Source of the DNA: Callipepla californica brunnescens
Taxonomy: Eukaryota > Chordata > Aves > Galliformes > Odontophoridae
NCBI GenBank assembly: GCA_023055505.1
Contig: JALIRH010000019.1
Location: 2,542,001 to 2,606,000 of the forward strand
Direction: 5' to 3'
Length of the DNA: 64,000 nt
Shown: piece by piece, positions 29,150 through 43,008 of the stretch
How the letters are laid out: each line of letters starts with the position of its first letter
How positions within the stretch are numbered: position 1 is the first letter of the stretch
Notes under the pieces: model-generated
What the model was told of the DNA's origin: nothing
The model's input: the letters and a program-made list of their open reading frames with translations, nothing else
Databases searched by the model: none
Program-made: the position numbers and the translations under genes

Positions 29150-29320
29150 AGGGTGGTAATCAGCCATCCGAGATCGCCGTCTGCTAAAATTTTGTATACA
29201 AAAGGGCACACTGAGCTCTCTCACCGTGCAAATTAGAGGTAGCTGTGAAACCATACTTGCAGTCTCGGTGAGAGGAGGACTGGGGCTTAGCTTTCGGCCT
29301 AGGAGGGAGAGTGACTTTTT
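29150..29320. other. Candidate stem-loop within CpG-retaining block
   Basis: The 9-bp arm CTCTCACCG (29218-29226) is exactly complementary to CGGTGAGAG (29266-29274). A further 5-bp pair, TGCAA (29227-29231) with TTGCA (29257-29261), continues the stem after a 4-nt bulge. This leaves a loop of about 25 nt. The surroundings keep several CpGs (CCGAGATCGCCG near 29168), unusual for this desert. It could be a structured RNA or small hairpin precursor, or a regulatory element with a chance inverted repeat. It matches no RNA family I recognise. Confidence 0.3.
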
Positions 29321-30402
29321 GTTCCAGTGATTTTTTTTTACATTTTGCATAAATTGATATCACTACTTTTATTGTAGAAATTATGCAAAAAATAAATAAA
29401 TTGCATTTATCAGTTAAATGGGGCTTTTCAGAGCTTGTGGCTTGCCACTGTCTGAATTTGATAACTACAGCTGATTAAGTCTTGGTTCACATACTTAATT
29501 TTAATGAAAATATTTATAAGTTTTAAGAACATGCTTAAATAATTAGGTTAAGATGCATATATTATAGGATGGAATTTATTTTACTTCTTTTACTTCTAAT
29601 ATCCCCAATTTGGTTCCCAATAGATTTTGTGGAAAAATCTCTATTTACTGTGTAAGTGAGTTCAGCTGGATTATAGTATGTTCAAGTGTGGGCTAGGGTA
29701 TATTGAATTCTTAATTTTTTTTTTTTACCTTAGCTTTTACCTAATGAAACTCAACTCTCCACCTCAGAACTTTTTCAGGAAACAGAACTGGGAACCCCAA
29801 GAGTAACCATACATGTGAATAGTTGTATACATGCACTGTAATATTTCAGGGCAATCCTAGAATTTTCCAGGTTTTCCAAATGTTTTGCAGAAGTGACCAC
29901 AGTTATGATTTTTGTGGATGATTCATGACTTGACTGTTCTGGGAATCCAACCTGAGACATTTTGAAAGGCCTGTTTTTTTGCTTGCTTGCTTGTTTATTT
30001 TTAATGGCTGATGCTTGCTGCTTTCTGGAAAGCAGATTCTTTCAGAGGAGAAAGCATGAGCTGTGGATTTGGGAAGAGGGGATAACTCTAATGCTTGCAG
30101 TTCATCTTTGTTTGGTGCTTTGGGGACAAATTCACAGAAATGATTTAGTTTTCCAATATATTGTGGCTCCTGGGCATAGATCTCCCACGTTTGACTTTTT
30201 GCAGAGCCTGTCCCTGTTAACTTTAGTAAAGCTAATGAAAATATTTACATGTTGAAATACTGATATTTCCAGCAACATTTCAACTGACCAAAAGAAAACA
30301 GTGATAAACATTTTCTCCAGCTTTCCAAATAGTTCAAGACCCAAACTAAGGAAACATATCCTTGAAAATAACAGAATGAGTAGGTTTCTTCTTATTGGCA
30401 TT

Positions 30403-30583
30403 TCTTTTTTTTTTTTTTTTTAATATAGGTTCACATATAAGGGGAAAAAATCTCCCTCCCTCTCTCTCTATATCTATCTATCTATCTATCTATCTATCTA
30501 CCTATCTATCTATCTATCTATCTATCTATATGTGCGTGTATATATATACATATATATATATTTATATTTATATATTTATATAA
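30403..30583 (+). repeat. Compound microsatellite: poly(T), (TATC)n, (TA)n
   Basis: A T-rich run near 30403-30420 is followed by a CT-rich lead-in. A (TATC)n tetranucleotide array of roughly 15 units with one CTAC-type interruption runs from about 30472 to 30529. A TA-rich tail continues to about 30583. The array is long enough to be highly polymorphic. The 62-codon frame across it is a low-complexity artefact. Confidence 0.95.
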
Positions 30584-33500
30584 AAACACTGGGGCAAAAA
30601 GAAAAGGGAATAAGAAGAAACCACACTTTTAATCTTGATTACTTTGGGAAATATTTAGTAATATATTGCAACTCTGCTTAAGTTGGATGAAAAGCTATTT
30701 ACCACAGTTTAATGTTTTATAACTTTGAAATTTAACAAAACAAAGGCTTCCTTCCTTGATGAGCAGCACCTTTTGGCAGCAGTTTGGTTTTTGGCCAGAA
30801 AGAAAATGCAGAGGCAGGATTTACCAGTGTGCACATTCTTTCACTGATTTTCCTATAGAAACTAAAGAAGAATGCCCTTGAAAATTCCAACTGCTGGCTT
30901 CCCTATAAATACATATTTTCATCACCTACCTGCCAGTGATGGTTAATTTAATGCAAATTATGCATAGAAGAAAATCCCTTCCTAGAACTATGAGGTGGAG
31001 AAGCTATTAGCCAGGTTGATAGAGAAATTGTAGTTTTGTGGAGAGACCTTTAACCTGAATAGCTGAAGTCATCTCCACAAACTTGATTAACCACTATAAC
31101 AAAAAGAAGACAACTAATAATATATAATTTCTTAGTTCACTTAAAAGCAATCACCTCTCTATTCTCTACCATTCCTAAGACATGCTGAGGTTTAGGGAAT
31201 CTATTTGGATGCAGCTGATAATTTTGGCTGATGTTTTGAAGATGCTTTTTTTGAAAATGGTGGCAATGTGTGATGCTTATGTCTACCTTACTGATAAAAC
31301 TACTATCAGAGTAGAAGTGAATTGATTACTGAATCCTATGTAAACAATTTATACATTCAAGAAGTTGACAGTTGCTGGGAGATGCTTCATCAGTCTTCTC
31401 TGCAGGTGCCTTCTGGTATGTCAACTATTGAAACAGGAGAGACTCGAGTAACAAAGACAGGTTTAAAATGATCTGAACAGTTGTAATTAAAGGGCAGAAA
31501 TCAAAACTCTGATATGGGAAAATATACTCAATTTTTTTGCAACAGAAGAGTTGGTGTAGCTGTAGGTCTGTTCACTGATGAAGGAAGAAAGCTAACCTGA
31601 AGAAAATAAATTATGGTCTACAATGGAAGCATTCTGGACAGCTTTAGTCTGGTTTTGAAAGATGGGCAGGAGAATATATTTCTTGTGTGGCTTCGGATTT
31701 TTATGATTCTAAATAGAATATTTTTTTAATCTGAGGCAAGATCTTTAGATGTTACAACCATTGCATGCACTTGAAGAGCTAAGTTATACGTCCTAGGTGT
31801 ATTTCTTACATGCAGTTTTGTGGAAAACCGTGGTTCAGCACTGCTCATAACAACTGACAAAAGGTGGATTGCAGATTTCCAGACTGAAAGCCGAGTTCAG
31901 CAATGTAGTAGCAATGTTCTTTGTTTGAAAACTGGTCTTGAATAGGAATGTTTTCCCAAATTTAGGCCACTAGGAGAAAGCACTAAGTTTGCATCCAGCA
32001 ACCAATGTTATGTTCTTTCCAAAGCTTGTAGATGTTGTCTGAGTTGGGTATGTACTGAAGAAAGATTTCTTTGAGAGGTTCTCAAGGAGTCAATCCATCC
32101 TAATTCTTTGACAGTTCTAGAAGTGAATCCAAATGGCTGTTGAGGAGGGCGAAAGTTGTAAGCAAAGAAAATCTGTAAGGCATCGTATGCATATATTGAA
32201 ATTATGTCCAATGGAAGCCTCATTATAATATATAAAGGCTGCTTGGTGGCACTTAGAGCAGTGAAATCTGTGCAGCTTTAGGAATCACATCCATATGTAA
32301 TTGGAAGAAAGATTCCCAAAAGATGTCTTGTTGGATTTTAGGATAAGAAAAAGCTCTATGATGTTACAGTACAATTTTCTGTATTACCAAAGCCACAAAA
32401 TTTCATTGAAGAGCTTCTGCATTAAGTGCAGCTATGTTTGATTGAGCTAGCTAAAGAGTATGAAGAAAAATTGGGATAGACAATTTTTTATTTTCTGCCT
32501 TCGTGGAGTTCAAAATAGGGTTTGCAAAAAGCAATTGTGCCTCCTTCAATTATTGCATTACCTCTAGCATAGAGACTGCTGTAGACAAGCCTTTTAATGA
32601 ACGAATTTTGTAGAATTTAGGGTCTCTGAAGTGCAAAGCCACAACAGAGTGTGTCTGTTAATGTGGCATATGAGCATTATGTTGCTTGCTTTTTCTGTCA
32701 AAGCTGGCAAGTATCAGGATGCAATAAAAGAAAAACTATTTCATTCAAAATTAAATGGAGACTTACAATTGAAGAAAAGACTCTGAAACTGTAAAATCTA
32801 TTGAAACTTTCTGTTTTAGAGGAAGTCTACCAGTTGCTAATGGAAGAGTTACTCTAAACAGCTGGCTACTAGTTAACTGTTATGTATTCTAGCAGGATTT
32901 GTGGTCGAATATATGTATATATATATAATTTTTTTTTTGTCATTCCTTCTCAGAAGGTCTGGAGAAAAGAACAGAAAACTATTGAAAAGATTAGCCTTTT
33001 ATCTTTTGAATCAGTGGCATACTAACAAAAAGATGTTTTGAAGCCTTTAACCATTAATTGACAAACTGGTTTTCTTTCAACATAAAACTTGTCAAGGCCT
33101 TGATTGTTGTGAAGCCCTCGTGATAGATTCTGGATGACTGCCTAAGTACAAGGTCTCTGAACACTAGGATAACACTTTCAGAATCAATTTGGGCTTACCC
33201 TCCATAATGTCATTTAAAAAAAACTTAATTGACTAAAACTCATTTTCCTATATTCTGTGTGAGGTACTTATTTGGGAGAAGAGGCCTCCTAGGAACAGAC
33301 TTTAAATGGTAAAATCTGACCTCTACTCAACCTTAGATTTATCAACTCTTATTTATTTACACAAAATAAGCTGATATTAACTGCATTAAAAATCACTGTA
33401 AGCAGAAAACCTGTTATGTGTTCTCATTTTCATTTAGTGAAGAAACTTTAGAATTGGTCCAAACAAAGACTCTGAATAGCACAAAATCCACACACTTCTG

Positions 33501-36500
33501 CAGTAAGAGTAATCATTATCTTGAGGTAATTGCCCGTGTGTGTCAGTCAGTAAACTTGTTCCATACAAAAAGAATAAAAAAGTTTTAGATTGAAACTTGA
33601 CATTTGTTGTTGCTGTTGCAGTGCAACTACACTGCAGATGGTTTTCTTAAACTGATAATTCTGGACATACTCAGAGTTACACATCTACAGAATAGCAACT
33701 TGCATTTTCAATTTCTCTTTAATAGTAAAAAGTCCTGGTTTTGAGTGGACATAGTGTGTCAAATTAAAAAAGATATATGTGAGAGTGACAAAACTGTTCT
33801 CTCACTTCTTCCAGTTAATAATGACAATGCTGGAATGACAGTTTCATCTCTAGGAAGTCTTTGAACATCAGGTGGTAAAAAAGTTCTTAACACCTGACGA
33901 GCTTTGAATGGGCCACAGGATGAGTTGATGATAGAACCTCAGCTGAGGTGTCAGTTTGAAGTGGAAGGCCCTTGGGGCTCTGACAGGCTTTAATGGCTGT
34001 GACATGCTTCACCTGCCCCTCTCCCTCCCCCTGGTTCTTGCCCACAGACAGAGAAGATCTGCTTGCTGTTTGTCTCCATCAGTAGCACTTATACAGGTGG
34101 TACCTAAAAAGTATTATTTCATTATCAGGCAGGGCTTATTTGACACTCAGTAGGAAGGTGCAGTGTACTTAGGCTGTGTTTTTACTTTTCTGGATAGGAC
34201 TCTGACCAACAGTGTGTCTTGTCATTCCATTGTGCTGCAGAAACAAAACTATGGTGAGACTGTGGCAGAGAGCAGTAAGAGAAAGCTTCTGTGAAGGAAA
34301 AATGGTGCAGCCAGTGATGCTGCTAGGGTGCTGAAGTACCTGGTGATTTTTATGTTATTTTGATGTGCTGCATCTATATAACTAAAAATTAGATGCAAAG
34401 GGAAAATTACTACTGAGAAAAGGCTCAAGGCTTCATACCAACAAGAAGAAAGCATCTGCCATCACTGAGAAAGGGGATACACAATCTTTTTAGGGCTGTG
34501 CTGACTATAATGGCAGAAAAGAGTGTGCTGGTTTAGTGTACTGTTTATTTACTGATGCATTTTTCCTAATATTATAAAATGGTTTGAACATTATGAAAGG
34601 TTTCTGATATAACCCCTCCTTTTTCCCCAAGAACTTTAATGTATTTTACAATTAAACCAATTTATTAACAAATTTTAAAGTCACTCAAGTACCAAATGCA
34701 GTAATGAAAGTCATTGTAGGAGTTCTACTGCCAATAGCAAATAACAACATTGAAAAGTCTGTGGTAAAGGAATAGTAATATCAGGTAAGATAGTCGCAGC
34801 GGTAGTGAAAAGCTCAGTTGTTTGGGAATTAGTGAGAGCCAGGAGCTCACTGCACAAGCTCATGGACTTGTTCCTCCTCTGCCAGTCACTGAAGAGCTGT
34901 GAGGGTGAAGGATGATCTCCTGGTACTCATGCATGTTAAAGCAGGAGTCAGCAGTAGTCAGTGGGATAGCAGGGTAATTCTCTGGCTACCTCAATCCTTC
35001 TCCTTTCTGTCTGAAAATCAGAATGAAGGGGCTATATTTCTATCCCTGTTTTCCGAGAATAAAAGGTGCTGGTTTAATCTACGCTGCAGGTCTTCATGCA
35101 TCTCAGGTCATCCAAGAAAAAAGTACTGTGTTGGATCCCCATCTACTCCACAGTAATCTGGATGTTTGTCTAAGACTTATCTAAGGTGGAAGATCCTACC
35201 ACAGCAAGGAAAGAACAAATATTTTTTATCTCTTAGAAAGAAAAAAATAAAAAACACTTTCCTTCTACACCAAACACCTTGCAATGTGAGAATTTGAAAA
35301 TTGTGTATAATTAATGTGCCTTTATTTTATCTCTACTCATTTATAAGCTGTTTCAGACCATTTTACTAACTTACAGACAGCAAGTAATTATAGATTTAAT
35401 ACATCTAAAACCAAAAACTGTCAGACCTGACTGTGGCACAAGGGGATCAGACTAAAAGGCTGACACATTACTGCTCTTTCAGATTAGGGAAGCCTGGGTA
35501 CAGGTTTCCTTCCATCATTCCTAAAATGATGCTAATCCCTATTTTGTACAGGCCTAAGGTTTTGCAATTCTGTTGCAGGACAGCACCTATACTAAACGGA
35601 TTTTCCATTCCTGCTGTCTGCTTAGCAGATTAGTTATAGGAGAGGACTCTATAGAACAGTCCATGCTTGACCTCCACAGAATCTTCAGCTGTCTTGAGTT
35701 TTTCCAGTTAAGAAATTCTCAAACATTAACAACTAGAAGCAGAGAAAAATTAAAGCTATACCTGTGTTTTACTAACCATATGTTCATTTTTCCTTTCTGA
35801 AAAGGGAGATACCAGTGGCCCAATACAGTTGTGACAAAGAAACTTCTTAATGTAACCCTTATTTTAATCCACTGTAATGCAGAATGACAATGACATAGTA
35901 ATAGTAAAACTATATTTAAAAGAATAGCAGTAATATGGACTTGTTACACAGAAAAAGAGCATCAAGATGTAATCCTGTCTCCTAAAATATCAATTTTTAT
36001 TTTTTTCCTATATTTAATAATCAATTCAAGTATAGCTAGAAATCATTAGCTAATTTTAAGAACGTTTACCTCAATTCAGAGCCATCCTCACTTCAACTTG
36101 GTGAGCTAGAGATTATGATGGAAGAAGAGTAGTGCTAAGGAGGTACCGTGCCTTTTTCCCCTCAGAAAGTTTGAGACATTTCATGGAGTGATACATCATC
36201 CATAAATAATAATTCTGTGAGTCACGCACTGGAAAACCGTCCCATGTGTAGTGCGTTTGGCCTAGGATAGTAAAGATGACAGCTTCTCACCAACTATAAG
36301 CCTTCATGACTTCTCTACCTTTTGCCTGAGCAGACCCTTTGTATTGAGTGCTAGACCATTTTTTCAGTATTGAGTTCTATGATGTCATCTTGTTTTTGTT
36401 TCTCCCTTTGTAACATAATATACCCTAGTTCTTTCTCTGACCATTTGTTTTACATCTTAGAACTCACATTGTGATGTTTTGAAGACTTTCCTTGTGAGAC

Positions 36501-39500
36501 TGCCATCTCTGTGCTCAGCCGCAGATGAAGAAGGAGAAGGTAGGACCTTTTTAGTCCTTTCAAGAGAGGAAGGAAGTAGATCATTTTTAGAATTGCTTTA
36601 GCTTCTTTATTGTGCAGGATTTGATACTGAAGTTTTTTGTTTTCTCAAGTTAAAGGGAAATCATCTGCTCTATCATCTTTGTGCAGCTTTTTGCACAAGC
36701 TTTCATACAGAGTCCAGTTCTGGATGTCCCTGGCAAAATTGCACTTTTCTTAATTTGCGCCAGAGGATGATCAGAACTCACACATGATCTTCCATCTGAC
36801 AATCAGTTTTTAGAGACATCTGACCAGCAACTTGATGCAGAGACAGCTGGAAGAAGTGGAATCTTACACAGCTTAGAAATGTGGGAATAAATAAACAGAA
36901 GGGCCAAAAATCCTCACCCTGGAGAACTGTGGAACTGGCACTGTGAGACTGTTGAGTTAATACATCCTCAGAATGAAAGGGCATGGGCTCAAGCCACCTG
37001 TAATTCCAGACTGTGCTCAGGTAAGACTCTGAATTGCATTAAATCTGCTAAGTCTGTGAAAGCAACTCTAATTTCATATATTTAAAGTCTGGTCACAGTT
37101 AAACTAAGACAAATTAATTTCAATAGAAATGTGTATCTATATATCTACATATCCTTGAAGGAATTCTCACAATTTTGAATGTTTTTTTAAATCCCTATTT
37201 AAGATATCACCGTACTGGAAAATTATTTCAGTTTGAGAGGTGTGAATTTAACGGTAACAGCACAATATAAATATTCTACATATACGAGATTATCACATAT
37301 CATGATTACTATACTCTAGTTTGTATTCTAGAACAAGTATATCTGCACAAGAAGCTATTCAGTAAGAATGCTGCCTTATTCTTCAGTAATACCTTGACCA
37401 AGTCAAGCCTTCAGTCAAATCAGTGCAATTCTGTGTTTAGATAAATCATCAGTCTATCCCTGCTTACATTTACAGGAAGTCTGTATCTGTTCCCAAACAC
37501 AGCTGATAGATCTGAAAAGGTCACCTTTGTTTGTAGGGTAAGCATAGATCTTACAATCCCCCCACCTTTATGAACCTATTATTTCTTGTTCTTTTTTGAA
37601 GAGCTTATGAACTGCATATCCTTCATATTTTGTGTTCAGTGCTTTTAGCAAATTAATAAGTAATATGCAGAGAAGGAAAACCTTTTCCCTTGTTTGCTAA
37701 ATAGCCAAGAGGGAGAGTTTGAGTCTGACAGTGCTCCATCAACTTGAAGTAAAAGTTCACGAGAGAAAAACAAACCTGTTTTTCTTTTGGAAAAAAAAAA
37801 ATATACTTTTGCACTACTTCATTATTTTCTCATTTAAAAGAGAGTTAGCCCTTCTAAATACAAAGCTTTTCATTTCTTCATGTAGTCTTAAGTATTTGTA
37901 TTTGTCACTTGTATTTTTCCCTTCCTGACTGCTGCCTTTAAAAAAACTTTCATGTCCAAGCTCCAGAACTTCCACTGTTACATTTCTACCATTTATCTCT
38001 GTTACCGATTTAGCTGTGGTTATTTTTTGTAAAGTAAACCAGCAATTTTTGCATTTAAAGACATGAGACTAATGAGTGTGTGTAACTAAGACCTGCTGCC
38101 CATCATTTAAAATATCAGTAGGATCTGTTCATATGTAGTTAAATTTGTTCCTTTTCTACTTTGTGTAGTTTTTGTACCCCCCACTTTAATATTCCTCTCC
38201 AATATAGAGTTTAGCACTTCAAGAACAGACTGGGTGGCCTGATTAGCATCTTTCTCTGAACAAACAAGTATATATTTTAATTCAGTTAATTCATTTGAGC
38301 CTAAAAGTTGCCACCACCAAATGGCTACTTTCTTGTCGTAGGAAATTATGCAGTGCTGGTGGTTCTGGCATGTTTAACATGAACTTGCCCTGGCAAGTTG
38401 TCAGAGAGCAATTCTCGAAGAGCTCATGAAGACTGATCTGCCTGTTTTCCTGCTGCAGTCGCACCTCTAGCCCCAGTGCTTTCCCAAGGTTGAACAAAGA
38501 GGTCAGTGGTATTATCACACTATTTTCGTGCTGTGGGTATGAGCCCACATTGCTGTTCAAAGTCACAACAGACTATTGATATCAGGCATTGTACAAGCAT
38601 TCAATGATTACATTATTCAGAAATGCGCAAGCACAAGACCAATTGGTTTTCTTGCTGGGAAGTCATGCCAGATTTACAGAAGAGGATTAGTGAATAAGGT
38701 AATTCATACATTTCAGATACATGCTCTTTCTTTAAGCATGTATCATCAGCTTTACCAGTCATTGGTTGTTCTGACCTATGACATGGTAAAAATAAAGATA
38801 GATTTAGGAATGAAGCAGTGTGAAACTGTGTCACTCTGCCCACCCAAGCTCAGTATAAATTTCATGGAGCATCAGCTCCACAGCATTCAAGGTAGAAACT
38901 GCCTAGGAAAAGACCATTCCTTAGGCCTGACTGTCTCTCCTTTGCGGACGTGGGATGTCCAGAACCACAAAAATCCAAAGCACCTCACTCTAGTGAGCAC
39001 ACCATCTCTCAGCTGACTGGAGCAAGGGGGCAAGATAGCACATGATACACTTAGATCTAGAGATTTCCTCAGGGCTGTCGGGACATCAGCACCTTAACTG
39101 AGAATACAAAATGCCCATTCCCTTCTCCTTCTAGTGTTCCTTTTAAAGTATATGCCAAAGAAAATTCTTTCACAAATTACCATCTACCTAAGTCTTGTTT
39201 GGTTCAAATGTTATTCCCTTTGTTTCTGTGTTTTCCTTACAAAGAGCTGTTTTCCTTTAAAACAGAAGATTTAATGTTTAATATCAAAATAGCCTTTTTG
39301 GTTGTTCACTGTGTGTATACCTTGCAGTGTGGTGTTTCATTTTAAGGAGGAATTATCTTTGGCAAGCGTCTTCTCTTCAAAAATATAAAAGTTGATTTGT
39401 TTTACTTAGGATTCTGTGGGTTTTGCTAATAAGTCATTTTCCAAAGTAAAGAAGTAATGGTTTGTTGGGATGGCCTTTCTCATCAGAAGGAAGTTTTTAC

Positions 39501-39598
39501 TTGTGATATGGTTGGCTCATACTGGTTGTTTTGTAATTTTTTTCTGGTTTAAAAAAACAAGTTTGGGGTTTTATAGTGTTAGAAGGAAAAATACTTAG

Positions 39599-39621
39599 TT
39601 TTTTTTTTTTTTTTTTTTTTT
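39599..39621 (+). repeat. Poly(T) run
   Basis: About 23 uninterrupted T residues. No adjacent element or target-site duplication is recognisable, so this is treated as simple sequence rather than a retroposon tail. Confidence 0.9.
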
Positions 39622-39960
39622 AAGTCTACTGTTTGCCTAACCATTAATGCTAATCACGTTCCTTCTGTTACAACACTGTTACTTATGCTGCATTTTGGCC
39701 CTGTCTACCAGCTCCCCTATTTCAAGGCTTTACAATGGAACAGTGCTTCCTTGGTTACCAGGTCCTTCCCATTACAGCTGTTAGGATGCATAGCTCACTT
39801 CTAAAATATGTTGTCCTCCATCTTAAGAACAGTTGTGTTATATTCTCAGTGTTCCTAGAGTGGCAGAATTTGATTACTTTACAACACTGCTGGTGAGTCC
39901 TTTGCCATTGGCAATGACTTGGGACACAGTGAAAAACATTGAGCTACCACTATACACTTT

Positions 39961-39989
39961 AAAACAAACAAACAAACAAACAAACAAAA
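39961..39989 (+). repeat. (AAAC)n microsatellite
   Basis: About seven AAAC units in tandem. It falls within a chance frame (39833-40153), where it encodes a KQTNKQTNK-like run typical of simple repeats. Confidence 0.9.
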
Positions 39990-42581
39990 GCCTTCACCAA
40001 CCATCGGAAAAGCTCATTACCAATGCTCCATTGGTTATGAGCCTTTTTCTGATTTCACACTTAGTTTATTCATGGCCTGCTAAAAACCATTTGGTCTTGT
40101 GCCAACATTCTTTTAATTTAAACAGTCCTCTTTTTTTTCTTCTTGCATTTTAACTAACGCAGTTAGACAGCAATCCTATCCTCTAAGCTTTTGTTATAGT
40201 AGACTAAACAAATCAAGCTTGTTTAATCTCATTTCATAAAATAAGCTTTCCATTGCACTGATCTTCCTAGTAGTCCTAATGCTCTACTTACTCTACTTCC
40301 AGTTAATCTCTCCTGAATGCAGGTAAGTAGATTGTGTGTGGTATTTCAGGTGAGCTCGTCCCCATGCCTTCAACAGTGCTATTAATTTTCCATGTCTATT
40401 GGAAGTTACTCCAGTTGCCTCATACCTGCAATCGATAGTCATATTGTATTTCAGAAGGGCCTTATTAATATTGAGAAGTAATACTTCTGCTGCCATGTTA
40501 GCTTAGAATACTTGGTTTGTTTTTATCAAAGTTTTTTAGTGTAGTATGATCCACCTTGAACAATCCCAGACCGTGTTCTAAAAATATTTTTTCCTTTGGA
40601 TTCACCTTGAATAACTCCTTACTGAATTTTAAAATAATTTGTTTAACTGTCCCTTCTTGCTCCCAAATAATTGTTGCAAAATGTCGGCTATTACTGGGAT
40701 CAGAATGATAAGCATAAAAATCTCAGACTTTGTTTTCCCCCTTAGGGTAGTTTGTTCACTCTATTTGTGGCAGTCCTGTTCTGGTTGAGTTTGATAGAAG
40801 TTCCTTGATACTGGCTACTGTTATGGTCTCTCGTATTCCAGAGTCCTGAGTTGTGGTAGAGGTTAACCAGGCTCCCAGGCTTCAGAGCTGTAACAGATAC
40901 AGTTTTGTTTTTACTTCACTTGATTTTCATTTTCTAACATCATTCCTGTTAGCTACTTACCTTTCACCCCATACTCAGTATTTAAATTAATGCAACATAT
41001 CAGTTTGAGGTTGAGAACATGCCTGCGTTATCCTTAATCTCTGCTACATTCCTTTCTTTCTTTGATTTTATGTATGTAACTGAAAAACATTTTCATCCAT
41101 TTTAATACCTTTTGCGGAGCCTAACACAGCTTTTCTTCTGGCAGTTCTTGCTTCACCTCCACACTTCTTAGATAAGGACTGATTAGCAAAGAAAAGGGAT
41201 TTTTCACACATTATTTTTGTTTTCGTATAATCTGTTTATTGAGGTGATAGTACATCCAGTTATGTCTGGGGTATATTTCAGGTTTCTTTTAATTTCTTCC
41301 CTGAGTTTGGAATAAGGATTCTTGACCATCTTAACACTCTTGGCTTTAGGTAACAGATCTCCGTACTCAGTCCAGCTGACCTGACCACATCATTTTGCCC
41401 TTCTGAAACTGAAACTTTTAGTTAAAGACTTACTTCTTCATTTTAACATAAATCAGTTTTCTCTGACTTGATCCAGAGCTAACTTCTACAACTGGCTTAC
41501 TTCTAATATTCTTGTTACGTATAAGCAATAGGTTATAAAACATCTTATTGCCTCTTTTTGTTCCAGTGAGGATTTGATGAAGTGCGTTCAACACTGCATC
41601 CAAAAATAATGGGATGTGGCTGTTATGGATAACATTTGTAGTATGATCCATCTCTAGATTTGCAGCTATAAGCAAATGCCCTTCGCCGCCACTCCAGGGG
41701 AAAAAAAATAGCCATGTCACGCTGCACACAATGGACCCTGACATAAGGAATGCCACAATCTAAGATATTTCCCATGCTCTCCTGTATTGTACTGAGCTCT
41801 GATAATACTACCACTAGAGTTAAACTGAGCTTTAAAAACAAATAAATAAATAAAAGAGGGAGAGAGAAATGAGCACCTGCAGTTCAGCTCCTCTGAAAAT
41901 CATTTTCTTAGCCTATAAAATGGATTAGTCTCTAGCCAATCTTTAACTTGCTTTTGAGTAGGTATGCATATGTAGCCCACTGTTCACTCTGCTATGCCTC
42001 CCATTCTGTGTCTGCGTCTGGCCAACAGCGGATATGAGTGTGCTACAGCTGCTAGCTATAGGGTATTTAACTTGAGGTGTAAAGGTTTGTGATTTAGCCC
42101 CGGAGGTCTCAGGTAATGAGCAAGATGATGATTATTACACTTCCAGAATTGTATGTACTCACATTCCTAAGGAGAACTTGTGATGGGGGTGTGGAGAGCA
42201 TAGTTTCCTTTTATCTGTTCTGAAGCACACAATTCATTTCTTTCCAGAATTGAACTATTACAAAATACATCAAAAGAGACTTCACAGAAATACTTCTGTC
42301 CTCACTTTAGTGTTTGCAACAAAAAGACTGGGATAATGTTGCACAAATGAGTTTAACATTTAATAGATGATGAAATAACATGGTTATGCAATAATTGTTT
42401 TCAAGACGAAGATATAAAACTCACCACTTGGTTCTGCTAGTACTCAAGTCAGCATGTAAACGAGTCACTGTATCTATCTGTACACAAACTGGACTAAATA
42501 CTAAGCTATAAAACTATTATTTGTTTCAGACAGGTTGATTAGCTATCAGAACAGATGTAAGTATTTTTCAAAGTGCTCTGT

Positions 42582-42585
<4 letters not shown>

Positions 42586-42613
<28 letters not shown>
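42586..42613 (+). repeat. Poly(A) run
   Basis: About 28 uninterrupted A residues. No retroposed gene is recognisable upstream, so a processed-pseudogene tail is not supported. Confidence 0.9.
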
Positions 42614-42617
<4 letters not shown>

Positions 42618-42989
42618 ACTGTTCTTTTACGTATAAATTCTCTCTCTTTTTTTTTTTCCTTTATTACTTGCTCCCTAATTTAAAAGATTTTAAATTCTTG
42701 TTGTTGTGGTTTATTTTTAGAATTATTATTCCATTATTTTCTTGGAAGAGTGCCTGGTCAAGTCTTCTCAGTATAAATAATACATACAAGCTAAAAATGC
42801 ACACATTTCACCAATGGCTGAAATGCACCAATCTTTTGGGTAAAATGTTGAAAGAGGACTGATTGGGCAGATGTGACCATTAAATTCCCTGTGTTCTTAC
42901 TACCTTGGGAGACATCAGCTCAAAGTTGACTGCACCTGTGTTACAATGGCAGAAACCCACTTGTGTGTTCTGCTTTACAGCTAAGAATA

Positions 42990-43008
42990 TGTGTGTGTGT
43001 GTGTGTGT
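42990..43008 (+). repeat. (TG)n microsatellite
   Basis: A dinucleotide TG array of about nine units. Confidence 0.9.

Noticed and set aside
30395..30583. 62-codon frame encoding repeated SIYL residues
   Set aside because: It is a direct translation of the (TATC)n and TA microsatellite, not a protein.
32008..32650. Protein-like minus-strand translation suggesting a decayed gene
   Set aside because: Several stretches read smoothly, but they fall in different frames and stop codons occur about as often as chance predicts in AT-rich DNA. No protein family is recognised. A translated search of 31.9-33.1 kb would settle it.
38576..39016. 146-codon plus frame in the desert
   Set aside because: It begins at TTG and has no family resemblance or splice context. 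One frame of this length is unsurprising in 45 kb examined on both strands.
42586..42613. Poly(A) run as the tail of a processed pseudogene or retroposon
   Set aside because: No gene-like sequence, element body or target-site duplication can be recognised next to it.
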